DNA of 64,000 nucleotides. Source: DASSBG01 sp963800395. Its GTDB lineage: Bacteria; Pseudomonadota; Gammaproteobacteria; Xanthomonadales; Rhodanobacteraceae. The position numbers and the translations under genes were made by a program. Below the pieces are notes generated by a model. It was not told the DNA's origin, made no database searches, and saw only the letters and a program-made list of their open reading frames with translations. Below, one piece after another: positions 9,123 to 20,413 of this stretch (its first letter is position 1; each line of letters begins with the position of its first letter). Location of the stretch: the NCBI GenBank assembly GCA_963800395.1, contig CAWDBD010000027.1:96058-160057 (forward strand), in the 5' to 3' direction.

Positions 9123-11423
9123 ATGTCCAAGATACCTGACGAACTCAGACAGGCAGCACTCGACTATCACCGCTACCCGTGCCCCGGCAAGATCAAGATC
9201 ACGCCGACCACCTCGCTGCTCAATCAGCGTGACCTGGCGCTGGCCTATTCGCCCGGCGTGGCGGCGGCCTGCGAGGCCATCGTCGACGATCCCGACGCAG
9301 GCAGCCGAGCTGACCGCGCGCGCCAATCTGGTTGCCGTGATCACCAACGGCACGGCGGTGCTGGGCCTGGGCAACATCGGCCCGCTGGCGGGCAAGCCGG
9401 TGATGGAAGGCAAGGGCGTGCTGTTCCAGCAAGTTCGCCGGCATCGACGTGTTCGACATCGAGATCGACGAAAGTGATCCGGACAAGCTGGTCGACATCA
9501 TTGCCTCGCTGGAGCCGACCTTCGGCGGCATCAATCTTGAAGACATCAAGGCGCCCGAATGCTTCATGGTCGAGCGCAAGCTGCGCGAACGCATGAGCAT
9601 CCCGGTGTTCCACGACGATCAGCACGGCACCGCCATCATCGTCGGCGCCGCACTGATCAATGCCCTGGAAGTGATCGGCAAGAAGATCGACGAGGTCAAG
9701 GTGGCTGCCTCGGGTGCCGGTGCCGCCGGCATCGCCTGCCTGGACATGATGGTCAGCCTGGGCGTGAAGCCCGAGAACATCATGGTCAGCGACAAGGATG
9801 GCGTGCTGCACAGCGGCCGCGAGAACCTGGCGGAGAATGCCCAGCGCTATGTGCGCGACACCGATGCGCGCACCCTGGGCGATATCGTCAAGGACGCCGA
9901 TGTGTTCCTCGGCGTATCGGCCGGCGGGCGTGCTCAAGCCGGAGATGGTGCGCCACCATGGCCGATCGAGCCGATAATTTTCGCCCTGGCCAATCCGACA
10001 CCCGAGATTCTGCCCGAGGAGGCGCGCGAGGTTCGTCCGGACTGCATCATGGCCACCGGGCGCTCGGACTACCCCAATCAGGTCAACAACGTCCTGTGCT
10101 TTCCCTATATCTTCCGCGGCGCGCTGGATGTTGGCGCGACCGGCATCAACGAGGACATGAAAGTGGCCTGCGTGCATGCCATCGCCGATCTCGCCCGCCG
10201 CGAGGCCAGCGACATCAGCGTGCGCGCCTACGGTGGCAAGGTGCCCCATTTCGGTGCCGACTACCTGATTCCGCAGCCGTTTGATCCGCGCCTGCTGGTG
10301 CATCTGGCGCCAGCGGTGGCACGCGCGGCAATGGAGTCGGGCATGGCCACGCGGCCGATCGAGGACTTCAAGGCCTATACCCAGAAACTGTGGAACTTCG
10401 TGTTCCGCACCGGACTTGCTGATGAAGCCGGTTTTCGACCGTGCCAAGGAGGACCCGCGCCGGGTGGTGTTCGCCGAGGGCGAGGAAGACATGGTGCTGC
10501 GCGCAGCGCAGACCGTGGTCGACGAGCGACTGGCGCGGCCGATCCTCATCGGCCGTCCCGGATGTCATTGCCCGACGCATCGAGCGCGCCGGTCTGCGTC
10601 TGCAGCAGGACCGCGGATTTCGAACTGTGCAACATCCACAGTGATCCGCGCTTCGACGACTACTGGCAGCATTATCACAAGCTCATGGAACGCCGCGGCG
10701 TAACCCCGGACGCTGGCCAAGTCCATCGTGCGCTCGCGCGCCACCGTCATCGCCGCGCTGATGGTGGAACGCGGCGATGCCGACGCCATGATCTGCGGAC
10801 TGGTGGGCCGCTACACCAAGAAGCTGTCGTACATGCAGGACATCATCGGCCTTGATCAGGGCGTGACGCGCCTGTCGGCCATGTCCGGCGTGGCCTGCGA
10901 TGCCGGAACCTATTTCTTTCTCGATGCCTACGTGCAGGACAACCCGGACCCCGAGCAGATTGCCGAGGCCACCCTGCAGGCCGCCCTGCGACTGAACCTG
11001 TTCGGTATCACCCCGCGCATTGCCCTGCTGGCCAGTTCCAACTTCGGCAGTCGCGATTCGGCATCGGCCGCACTCATGCGCGAGGCTCTGGCGCTGATTC
11101 AGAAGCGCGCGCCGCGCCTGGAAGTCGAGGGCGAAATGCAGGGTGACGTGGCCCTGGATGCGGTGATGCGTGACCGGCTGTTCCCCAACTCGCGCCTGCG
11201 CGGCAAGGCCAATGTGTTTGTCTTCCCCAACCTCGAAGCGGCCAACATTGCCTTCAACCTCGTCAGAGCCATCACCGGTGGGGTGGTGCTTGGACCGATC
11301 CTGATGGGTGCCTCCAAGCCGGCGCACATCCTTACCCCGCAATCGACGGTGCGGCGCGTGGTCAACATGACAGCCATCGCCGTGGTCGAGGCCCAGATTC
11401 GCGCCGAGGCTGCCAGGCGCTGA
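9123..11423 (+). CDS. maeB: NADP-dependent malic enzyme with phosphotransacetylase-like domain (frameshifted in this sequence)
   Basis: MaeB decarboxylates malate to pyruvate with NADP reduction. The N-terminal malic domain (LRQAALDYHRYPCPGKI, then AYSPGVAAACE), the NAD-binding domain (AASGAGAAGIACLDM; later FALANPTPEI) and a C-terminal phosphotransacetylase-type domain (VVFAEGEEDMVLRAAQ through GGVVLGPILMGASKPAHIL) are all present and would make a normal protein of about 765 aa. The frame changes near 9292, 9430, 10414, 10558, 10615 and 10715, with a compensated triple around 9927-9969. In each case removal of one base restores the conserved protein. This looks like read error rather than decay. 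Confidence 0.9.
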
Positions 11424-11453
11424 CGCCGCAGCCGAGCGTGTCGCCGCGAAACA

Positions 11454-12685
11454 TCAGGACTTGCCGGGCCGCTCGATCGCCGCAATCGCCTCGATGCGTG
11501 CCTGGCGCATGGCCTCGCCGATGGCCGGGCCCTGCTTGCCGGCGGCGATGAACGGTTGCGCCGGGACTGCGGCGGCGGCATCGCGCGCCTGGCGCAGGAA
11601 GTCGGCCTGGGGATAGGCCTCGTCGCCGGCAGCCTTGCGGCCGCGCTTGTCGGCCTCGCAGGCCTTCAGGAACGGTCCAGCCGTTGCGGACGGCGCAATA
11701 CATCGACCGATTCCAGCAGCTTGAGCACGCTGCCGGGCTTCATCTCCAGTGACCGATGGGCATTGAGGTGATGCTGACATACGGCCTGCGCCAGCGCAGG
11801 TGCTCGGCGGGCACGCGCAGGCGCTCGGCCAGTGCCTGCAGCGGCTTCAGCCCGCGTCGCTCGTGGCCGATATGGGAAGGCAGTTCGTCCGCGGGCGTGA
11901 GCGCCTTGCCCAGGTCGTGGACAAGCGCGCAAAAGCCGACCAGATCATCGCCCGGGGCCAGGCGCGCGGCCATGTCCAGCACCATCTCGACGTGCACGCC
12001 GGTATCGATTTCGGGGTGATACTCGGCCACTTGCGGGACGCCGTAGAGCGCATCGACTTCCGGCAGAATGCGGGCCAGCGCACCGCAGTCGCGCAGCACG
12101 CCGATGAATGCGGACGGCCGCGGGCATGGCCAGTGCCTTGCCCAGTTCGGCCCATACCCGCTCGGGCACCAGATGATCGACTTCGCCGGCCTCGACGATC
12201 TGCCGCATCAGCGCCATGGTGTCGTCGGCCACGGTGAAACCCAGGTGGGCGAAACGCGCGGCGAAACGCGCCACGCGCAGCACCCGCACCGGATCCTCGA
12301 CGAAAGCCGGCGAGACATGGCGCAGCACCCGGGCCTCGATATCGCCGGCCCGTCGAACGGATCGATCAGCCGGCCTTCCTGCATCCTCGGCGATGGCATT
12401 GATGGTGAGATCGCGCCGTTCCAGATCCTGCTCCAGCGTCACCGGTGGGCTCGGCATGGAACTCGAAACCGCGGTAGCCGGGTCCGGTCTTGCGCTCGGT
12501 GCGCGCCAGCGCGTGTTCCTCTTTCGTTTCGCGGGTGCAGGAACACCGGAAAGTCCTTGCCCACGGCCGGAAGCCTGCGCCTGCATGTCCTCGGGCGTGG
12601 CGCCGACCACCACGAAATCGCGGTCGGCCACCGTGCCGCCCAGCAACTTGTCGCGGACCGCGCCGCCGACCAGATAGATCTTCAT
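11454..12685 (-). CDS. cca: CCA tRNA nucleotidyltransferase (frameshifted)
   Basis: Adds or repairs the 3' CCA end of tRNAs. The gene starts at 12685 with the nucleotidyltransferase motif LVGGAVRDKLLG followed by ADRDFVVVG, then the ERRDLTINAIA and RVLRVARFAARF segments that form the neck and nucleotide-binding region, and an HD-type segment (ALVHDLGKAL, HIGHERRG) as in the multifunctional gammaproteobacterial enzymes. The C-terminus ends at 11454. The frame shifts several times (around 12590, 12430, 12365, 12125 and 11700-11760). The gene is convergent with maeB, 30 bases apart. Confidence 0.88.
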
Positions 12686-12797
12686 GAAGGCATTGTGGCA
12701 TGGCGGCGCACGGGTGACGTGACGCGGGTTCCCTCCCGCAGGAGCGGTGGTCGCGGCGGCAGCGGGTTGCAACCTGTCATGCCGGTGAAGCTGCCGC

Positions 12798-13751
12798 TCA
12801 GCTGTGTTGCCGCCGCTCGCGCAATCGTTCGCGCAACTGATCGTAACCGCGGGTGCGGCTGTTGTCGCCGAACAGGTAGGGCAGCATCTCGACAAAGGGA
12901 TGCGGCTCGATGCCGAGTGTGCCCAGGCCGTCGCGGCTGCCGACCGAGTCGGTGCGCAGGCTGAGAAAGTTGTCGCGCGTGAACGGCTTGCCGGGGATCA
13001 GGCCGGCCACGCTGGCCTGGATCCGGCCGATCGCATCGGGCATGCCGATGACCCAGCGGCGCTTGTGCAGGGTGGCGGCGATCTTGCGCACGATCTCGAT
13101 CAGCTCCAGCGTTTCAGGGCCATACAGTTCCAGTGTCTTGCCGATGCTGGACTCGCGCTGCAGTACGCGCACGATGGCTTCGGCCACATCATCCGCATAG
13201 ACCGGCGCCATGCGCGAGTGCGGGCGTGGCAGCGGCAGCACCGGCATCAGCTTGAGCAGGTCGCCGAAGCGTTTGGTCAGGCCGCCGTCGCGGCCGAAGA
13301 TCACCGAGGCCTGCAGCAGGGTCCAGTCAAGACCACTGTTGCGGATGGCTTCCTCGGCGCGACCGCGCGACTTCAGGTATTTCGACAGGCCCTGCCCGGC
13401 CTTGAGCGCGCTCATCTGCACCAGGCGTGTCACGCCGGCCTGGCGACAGGCGTCGATCAGCTTTTCGGTCAGCGCGACATGCACCTTGTCGAAGCTGTCG
13501 CCGCCGCCCTCGTTGAGGATGCCGACCAGGTTGATGACGCCGTCCTGGCCCTGCATGAATTTGACCAGCGTGTCCTTGTCGTGGACATCGGCGTTGCGCA
13601 GGGTGACATTGGGGATCAGCGCCAGTTCGCGGTGCGATTCGCGATTGCGCGTGAGCACGGTCATGCGGTGACCGGCCTTGCTCAGCTTCGGCAGCAGGTG
13701 GTGGCCCAGGAAACCGCTACCTCCGAGTATCAGCAGCTTCTCGGCATGCAT
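12798..13751 (-). CDS. NDUFA9-like NAD(P)-binding reductase (atypical SDR)
   Basis: A 317-residue member of the complex I NDUFA9-like atypical short-chain dehydrogenase group. The N-terminal dinucleotide motif is ILGGSGFLGHHL (residues 8-19). YLKSRGRAEEAI sits where SDRs keep the YxxxK pair, here altered, as usual in atypical members. Bacterial homologues are annotated as NAD-dependent epimerases or ubiquinone-binding proteins; the actual reaction is unknown. The start at 13751 was chosen because it opens directly onto the Rossmann motif. The frame is intact. It lies between cca and slt in a co-directional minus-strand block. Confidence 0.85.
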   Translation of the reverse strand: MHAEKLLILGGSGFLGHHLLPKLSKAGHRMTVLTRNRESHRELALIPNVTLRNADVHDKDTLVKFMQGQDGVINLVGILNEGGGDSFDKVHVALTEKLIDACRQAGVTRLVQMSALKAGQGLSKYLKSRGRAEEAIRNSGLDWTLLQASVIFGRDGGLTKRFGDLLKLMPVLPLPRPHSRMAPVYADDVAEAIVRVLQRESSIGKTLELYGPETLELIEIVRKIAATLHKRRWVIGMPDAIGRIQASVAGLIPGKPFTRDNFLSLRTDSVGSRDGLGTLGIEPHPFVEMLPYLFGDNSRTRGYDQLRERLRERRQHS

Positions 13752-13827
13752 GTCGCTTCCTCGTTCGGCTGATCGGGATGGACGCAGAGTGTCACCCGCG
13801 GCCCGTGTGCGTGCAAGGGATCCGGGT

Positions 13828-15891
13828 TCAGCCGGGTGCGGCGTGCTGAAATGGCACTGGCGGCTCGGCGTCCTGGGTGGCCGGGCAGACCACCGGCTTG
13901 CGCTGCGCTGTCGGCGGCAGGCGCATGATAGGGCTGGCCGTAGCGCGGCATGCGCGCGGCCAGCGGCACGGTCTTCTGGTTGAGCCGCCAGTCGTAGAGC
14001 ACGCTGAAAGCCAGCACGCGGCGCACGTAGGCGCGGGTCTCGTGATAGGGCATGGTGTCGATGAACACGTCCGGCGGCAGCTGGCGATGCGTGTCCAGCC
14101 ATGCGTCGACCTTGTCGGCGCCGGCGTTGTAGGCGGCCGAGGCCAGCCAAGGCGAGCCCTGGTAGCGCGCGGCCATCTCCGAAAGGTAGCGGGTGCCGAG
14201 GCGGATATTGGTGTCGGCATCGTACAGGCTGGCGGCGCCGTGCCAGGTGTCGCCCAGTTCATGCGCGACGTGCGCACCGGTGCTGGGCAGCAACTGCATC
14301 AGGCCGCGTGCATCGGCGCCGGAATGGGCATCGGAGACCCAGGCGCTCTCGGCGCGCAGGATGGCGTAGGCCCAGGCCGGATCGAGCTGGTTGTCGCGCG
14401 CGGCGTCGACCAGCTGCTGCTGCCGGCCCAGCGGGAAGCGCTGCTGGTACAGGCGCAGGTTGCTGCCGCTGGAAAAGGTGAATACGGCGCGGTCGTACCA
14501 GCCGCGGCGGGTGGCCAGGTCGGCGGCCAGGCGGCGATCGTCGCGGTCGAAGCCGCGCATGGCCTGGTTCCATTCGCGCCGCGCCAGCGGCAGCATGTCC
14601 AGCGCATGCAGCTCGAATGCCCTCGCCAGGCCCGGATTGGCCAACAGCCGCTTCTCGCTGGCGGCGTCGCCGGCCAGGTCCAGCGGGCAGATGGCGTAGG
14701 GCTGGTTGAGCCAGTCGGCCGACAGGAAGCCGTAGTAGTCGGCGTCGTCGGCCAGTGTCTGGAACAGCTCGCGGGCTTCGTCCTTGCGGCCCAGCCTGGC
14801 CAGCGCGCGGGCGCGCCAGTAGCGCCAGCGGGTGTCGCGCTGCTGTTCCGGCGTGAGCGCGTCCAGCGCGCTCAGCACCTTGTGCCAGTCGCCGCTGGTC
14901 AGGGCCACGCGCACGCGCCAGGCGCGTGTGACATCGGTCTGCGCAGCATCCGGCAGCTTCAGCAGGCGGCTCAGCGAGTCGGACTCGAAGTCGGTGGCAT
15001 TGAACAGCGCGATGTCGGCCTCGATCTCGTGTCGCTGAGACGGCTGAAGGCGAAACGCTTGTGCAGGGCCCGCCAGTGCCTTGCCTGCGGCCTCGTCGTC
15101 GGCGATGGCCAGGCGCCCGAGTGCCTGGGCCACGGCCATGCGCGTGTGCTCGGAATCATGCCATTTGCGCGCCTCGCGCAGCCGTGCTCCGGGCTTCGGC
15201 GGGCCAGCGCCACCCGCCGGGCGACGATGGCGTCGCCGTGCGGCAGCCATCGCCAGATAGTCGATGGTGCCGACCGGCCCCTGTCCGAGGCACGCTCGAT
15301 GCGGTCCCACAACCGCGCCTTGGTCAGCAGGCCGTGCTTGTGCGCCCATTCCAGCACCGGATCGCAGGCGCCGGGCAATGCGGTCTTCTCCAGATCGTGG
15401 CCAGGTCGCGGAAAAGTCCAGGGTGTGGCCGGCGGCGAGGCGTGCGTGCAGGTTGTCGCAGGCCAGTGCGTAGCCCAGTCCATGCCGGTACAGCTTGCGA
15501 AGGCCGGCCAGTCCTCACGCCCGGCAAGCTGATGCAGATAGTCGCGGCGCAGGTCGTGCGCCGGAATCATGCCCTTGTAGCGTTGCAGATAGCGCTCCAC
15601 CTCGTCCTGGCTGACCGAGCCGATGTCGTGCATCATGGCGGCCGCCTGCAGATACGGATACAGCGGGTAGTCCTTCAGGCCCCGGGCCAGGGTGCGCCAG
15701 CTGTCGCCTCCGAGCTGGGCGGCGGCATAGGCGGCCGCGAACTGGATCCGCTGCTGCGAAGTCTGATCGGCCAGGGCGTCGCTTTTTGCGCCTCGTCGGC
15801 CTGTTCGGCTGCGCCCGCCGCATGCACCCGGCAAAACCAGAGCGCTGGCTAGGAGAGTCAGGCGGACCAGGCGTGGTATAAGCGTGAACAT
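13828..15891 (-). CDS. slt: Soluble lytic murein transglycosylase (frameshifted)
   Basis: Slt70-type enzymes cleave the MurNAc-GlcNAc bond of peptidoglycan with formation of 1,6-anhydro ends in the periplasm. An N-terminal signal sequence (MFTLIPRLVRL then LLASALVLPGAC) precedes a long superhelical alpha domain and the C-terminal lysozyme-like domain, in which ILRAESAWVSDAHSGADARG carries the catalytic Glu and GLMQLLPSTG the second conserved block. AYNAGADKVDAWL completes the family signature. Frame changes occur around 15050-15420 and again near 13920, where the conserved tail resumes and ends at 13828. The full-length protein would be about 680 aa. Confidence 0.88.
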
Positions 15892-15986
15892 GTTGGTACT
15901 GCTTCAGGATTGAGTAACAGTCTAGCGCACGGCCCCGGCAGACAGCTGAACGGCGGGGCAGACGCAATATCTGCCTCTGCGCCGCG

Positions 15987-16872
15987 CTAGACGCGAGGGT
16001 GGATCATCGGCACCGCAAACCAGTGGTCCAGCAACAGAAAGGCGAACAGCGCCATCAGGTAGGTGATCGAATAGCCGAACACGCGCATGGCAAAGCGTTC
16101 GTCAGGCGGCTTCAGCAGGCGCACGGCGTAGTAGACGAAACCCGCCCCCAGCACCACCGCGCCGCCAAGGTAGAACAGCCCGCTCATGCCGGTCAGATAG
16201 GGCAGCAGCGTGACCAGGAACAGCAGCAGGGTATAGAACAGCACATGCCAGCGGGTGTACTCGACGCCGTGGGTGACCGGCAGCATGGGCACCTGCGCGC
16301 GCGAGTAGTCCTCGCGGCGAAAGATCGCCAGCGCCCAGAAGTGCGGCGGCGTCCAGACGAAGATGATCAGGCACAGCAGCCAGGCATACGGGTGCAATTG
16401 GCCGGTGGCGGCGGTCCAGCCCAGCACCGGCGGAATCGCGCCGGCGACACCGCCGATGACGATGTTCTGCGGCGTGGCGCGCTTAAGGAACGCAGTGTAG
16501 ATCACCGCATAGCCGATCAGGCCGGCAAAGGTCAGTGCCGCGGTCAGCACATTGACCAGCAACGCCAGGATCAGCATCGAGGCCATGCCCAGCACAGTGG
16601 CAAAGACGAACACCTGCACGGCGCGAGCTTGCCGCTGGCCAGCGGTCGACGTGCGGTGCGTGCCATCAGCGGTCGATGCGCTGGTCGATCAGGTGGTTGA
16701 AGGCCGCCGCCGAGGCCGAGGCCAGCCAGATGCCCAGCGTGCCGAACACCAGCGCGCGCCATGGCGGCAGGCCGGGCACGGCAAGGAACATGCCGATCAC
16801 GGCACAGAACACCAGCAGCGCGACGATGCGCGGCTTGGTCAGTTCCAGATATTCGGCCAGATGGGCTTTCAT
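15987..16872 (-). CDS. cyoE: Protoheme IX farnesyltransferase (frameshifted)
   Basis: CyoE/CtaB is a UbiA-family membrane prenyltransferase that converts heme B to heme O for the terminal oxidase. From the start at 16872 the protein reads LELTKPRIVALL, then the first Asp-rich prenyl-diphosphate site NHLIDQRID. After two one-base deletions (near 16667 and 16622) it resumes with hydrophobic segments, the second motif region YTAFLKRATPQN with VIGGVAGAIPPVLGW, and WTPPHFWALAI. Around eight to nine membrane spans are evident. Oxidase subunit genes are not in the window. Confidence 0.9.
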
Positions 16873-16976
16873 CGGCGGGCAAGAATCGACGAACCGGACA
16901 GTGTATCGGAACACCGCCTCTTGGGCACCTTGCCCGCATTGTTGCCCGGCACGGGCCGCGCGCCGGCCCGGCCAGG

Positions 16977-18993
16977 TCAGTCCGGCTCGTTGTGCTCGAC
17001 TGGCGCAATCGACTGGCGCGCCACGCCGCGCAGGCGCAGGCTGAACACCACGCCGCTGCCGTCCCCGAGATTCTGCGCCGTGATCCGGCCGCCATGGTAC
17101 TCGGCGATCATGCGCACGATGTACAGGCCCAGGCCCAGATGCGGCGTGCGGCCGGCCTCACTGGTGTCGCGCACACTGACCAGCGAATCGAACAGTCGCC
17201 CGTCGCATGTCTTCGGGCAGCAACGGGCCCTGGTTGGCGAGCTCGATCACCACGCCTTCGTCATCGGCATGCAGACCCAGGCGGATCCAGCCGTCTTCGG
17301 GCGTGAACGACAAGGCATTGTCGAACAGCTTGTCCAGCGCCTGCACGATGAGATCGGGCGCGCCGTGCAGCTGCACCGCTCCGGCGGGCAAGGACAGGTG
17401 CAGGTCGCGGCTGCCCGCCAGCAGACGGTAGCCGTCGGCGCAGCCGGCCACCAGCAGGCGCAGGTCAAAGTCCTCGCTCTCGCTCTGGCCGATGGCCTGC
17501 TCGATGCGTCCCGCAGCGCCCATGGCCCGCACCAGCGATGTCAGTCGCTCGCTGCCCTCGCGCGCACGCTTGAGGTAGGTACGCTGCGTATCGGGCAGCT
17601 CGGCCTGGTCCAGATTGTCCAGTGACGACTTGACGATGGCCAGGGGCGTGTTCAGTTCATGCGACAGTTTTGACGCCAGCGTGCGCAGGTAGTCGGTATA
17701 GCCGGATACCGCCAGCAGAAGCTGCTGATGGCTGCGCGCCAGATCACCCAGTTCGTCTGCTTCATCGCTGCCCGGAAGTTCTGCGGGCGCCGGCTGACGG
17801 CCAGGCCGGAAGGCTGCCTTGTGCACGGCATCGCGCAGCTGCCGCAGGCGACTGCCGAGTCTGAGCGCAAAACCGGCCAGCACGGCACCGGCCAGCAGCA
17901 GCAATGCAAGGCTGCCCAGCAGCAGCCACAACAGACTGCGGTTGCTCAGCAGGGGCATGGCCTGGGTGGACTGCTCCAGCACGATCGCCCCGCGCGGATC
18001 GCCCGCACCCGGCAGCGGCTCGACCGCAGCCAGGGTGACCCGCGCACGGGTGATCGAGCTGCGCCAGCTGGTTGCCGGCAGACCGGACAGCGCCTGCCAC
18101 ACTTCCGGCGCCTCCAGCCGCGGAGCAACCTGGTCCATGGCCGACGAACCATGCATGTCATGCGCCACCAGCATCCGGTAGGCCGCGGTCGACAGCCAGC
18201 CGGGCATGTCCGCGCCAGCGGTCTGGCCCAGCCGTCCGGCACTGGCGACCACCCAGCCATCGCGATCCACCAGGCGCACACGAGCGGCATCGGGCACAAG
18301 CGCAGCCAGGCGCTGCGACAGATCGCGAGAGAAGCGCTGCAAGGGCCTGGAGCTTGCCGGCTCGGGCCGCCCAGAAGCACTGGCATCGACCGCCCGCACC
18401 CCCAGCCAGCCCAGGCCCGCCGCTGCCGGCAGCCGCAATTCGACGCGGTAGCCGCTGCCATCCTCCTGCCATTGCACGCGCAAGGGATCGAAGCACTTGT
18501 CGCCCGGCTTGTTCAGGGGTCGGGCCTTGATCACGCCCGGGGCCACCGCCGCCAGCTGGTAGTGGCAGCGAGCGCCGCGCATGCCCAGCCACAAATCGAC
18601 ATGGTCGGCAGCAGCGATCGTGCCATCGGGCTTGAGGCGATCGGCGGTGCTGTCCGCGACCGTCAGCAACAGATACAGTTCGCCGGCATGTTCGCCCAGC
18701 AGCAGGCGTCCGTTACCGGCGACCGGCTCGGCCCACGCCGCCAGCCGATTCCAGTCGTCGCCGTATCCGTCCACCACCAGCGGCAGCACCGAATGCTGCA
18801 CATGCCATGCCGGCTCGCGCGGCAGCCGCACCCAGGCGTTGACCGTGCGCGCCAGCATCTGCGCCGAGGCTGCCAGCGAACGCTGCTGCGACTGCCGCAG
18901 CACCATGTCCATCTGCCGCAGGTACAGCCAGCCGGCTACCGGCAGCAGGAGCGTAGCCAGGGAGACCAGCAGCAGTTTGCGTTGCAAGGTCAT
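16977..18993 (-). CDS. pdsS: PdsS-like sensor histidine kinase of the proteobacterial dedicated sortase system (frameshifted)
   Basis: An inner-membrane sensor kinase of about 670 aa. An N-terminal membrane segment (RKLLLVSLATLLLPVAGWL) is followed by a large periplasmic region whose first part (DDWNRLAAWAEP to YLLLTVADS) resembles a carbohydrate-binding-like domain. A second membrane segment (LLWLLLGSLALLLLAGAVL), a HAMP-like linker, the H-box KLSHELNTPLAIVKSS with the phospho-accepting His, an N-box DKLFDNALSF and a G-box HLGLGLYIVRMI follow. One inserted base near 17203 splits the ATPase domain. It lies 168 bases downstream of its likely partner regulator. Assignment to PdsS rests on the domain layout and on the strongly PdsR-like neighbour; no sortase gene is visible here. 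Confidence 0.78.
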
Positions 18994-19161
18994 TGGGCGA
19001 GTGCCACTGGACAATAGCTGGTCGGCACACAGGAAGACGGCGAACCGGCCACAATCCGGCTCAAATCCGGCCCTTCATGCTGCGCTTGCTCGTTTGCTTT
19101 GGCTTTCTGACAATCCCCTGCCACAGCCCCACCCTTGGTACCAGCCGTCACGGCCCGCGCT

Positions 19162-19851
19162 TCAGGCCACCCACCGATACCCGGCCCCATGCACCGTATC
19201 AATGGCAGTGAACTCGGGGTCGATGGCGAGAAATTTCTTGCGCATGCGCTTGATGTGCGAGGTGATGGTGGTTTCATCGACCACCAGCTCGGCATCACGC
19301 ATCAGCTGTTCGCGGCTCTTCACGTGGCCAGGATGGCGCACCAGGGCATGCACCATCCAGAACTCGGTGACCGTCAGCGGCACCAGTTCATCGTTCCATG
19401 CCACCTGCATGCGCTCTGTTGCCAGTTTCAGCGGGCCGCGCTCGATCACCGTTTCCCGCGTCGCCGGCACGCTCAAGGAGTCCATGCGGCGGAACAGGGC
19501 GGCGATGCGCGCAGCCAGCTGGTGCAGGCTGGTGTCCTTGCTGAGATAGTCATCGGCGCCCAGCCGCAGCCCGGAGATCACGTCGAAGTCCGAGTCGCGC
19601 GCTGTCAGGAAAATCAGCGGCAGGGTCGAGGAGCGCGCGCGCAGCTCGCGGCACAGGTCAAAGCCACCCTCGGGCTCATCGCCGAGGCCCACATCAATGA
19701 TTACCAGATCCGGCAGCTGGGCCTTGAACGCCACGCTCGCCTGGCCCCGGGTGGCATACCCGCGTGCCGCATAGCCAAGACGATTCAGTGCCTCGACATA
19801 GTTGGCACGGATCAGCGGTTCGTCTTCGACAATGGCGATATTGCGCGGCAT
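19162..19851 (-). CDS. pdsR: PdsR-like response regulator of the proteobacterial dedicated sortase system
   Basis: A 229-residue OmpR-type regulator. The receiver domain has the acidic pair in IVEDEPLIR, the phospho-acceptor Asp in LVIIDVGLGDE, and LTARDSDFD with LSKD in place of the usual K-P. The C-terminal winged helix includes LTVTEFWMVHALVRHPGHVKS and TTITSHIKRMRKKF, which I recognise as the characteristic PdsR version. It should control genes of the dedicated sortase pathway together with the adjacent kinase. The frame is intact. An IS3-family element lies about 180 bases upstream, between it and the next gene. Confidence 0.85.
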   Translation of the reverse strand: MPRNIAIVEDEPLIRANYVEALNRLGYAARGYATRGQASVAFKAQLPDLVIIDVGLGDEPEGGFDLCRELRARSSTLPLIFLTARDSDFDVISGLRLGADDYLSKDTSLHQLAARIAALFRRMDSLSVPATRETVIERGPLKLATERMQVAWNDELVPLTVTEFWMVHALVRHPGHVKSREQLMRDAELVVDETTITSHIKRMRKKFLAIDPEFTAIDTVHGAGYRWVA

Positions 19852-20081
19852 GCACGGTTCCCTGCGTCGGTGTATCCGGCAAGCCTGCCCTGCAGAAGCC
19901 AGGCTTGCAAGCCCTGCGCAACTGTTTTGCTGCCGGGAATGCCTGCTCGGCCTGAACTGCAGGGGCGAATTTGTGCACGCGATCGAATGACAGCCGGTCC
20001 GCAGGCTGAATCAAAAAGTGAAACAACGATCTGAACCGCCCCGGGTTTCCCGGAGGCTCCAACCTTTGAGAGGATGGAGCG

Positions 20082-20413
20082 ATGGAAACCAAGAAGAAGT
20101 CACCGAAGTATTCCCCGGAGGTCCGCGAGCGCGCGGTGCGCATGGTGTTCGAGCACCAGCAAGAGCATGCCTCGCAGTGGGCGGCGATCGAATCGATTGC
20201 CGGCAAGATCGGCTGCACGGCGCAGACGCTGTGCAACTGGGTGCGCCAGGCCGAGCGTGACCAGGGCTTGCGCGAAGGCCTGACCACGTCAGAGCGCGAG
20301 AACGCATGAAGGCACTGGAGCGCGAGAACCGCGAGCTGCGCCAGGCCAACGAGATCCTGCGCAAGGCCAGCGGCGTATTTTGCCCAGGCGGAGCTCGACC
20401 GCCGGTTCAAGTG
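20082..20413 (+). CDS. IS3-family transposase OrfA (frameshifted)
   Basis: OrfA provides the helix-turn-helix that binds the terminal repeats. From the ATG at 20082 it reads KYSPEVRERAVRMVFEHQ, then IAGKIGCTAQTLCNWVRQAE (the HTH), then the leucine-zipper-like ALERENRELRQANEILRKAS and ends with a canonical AQAELDRRF-K tail in the next frame at about 20413. An indel near 20300 and an extra G near 20373 break the frame; a normal OrfA of about 110 aa can be rebuilt. Confidence 0.82.

Noticed and set aside
9123..11423. Programmed frameshifting in maeB
   Set aside because: Nine shifts in one gene, with no slippery heptamers or downstream structures and the same type of error in unrelated genes; sequencing error is simpler.
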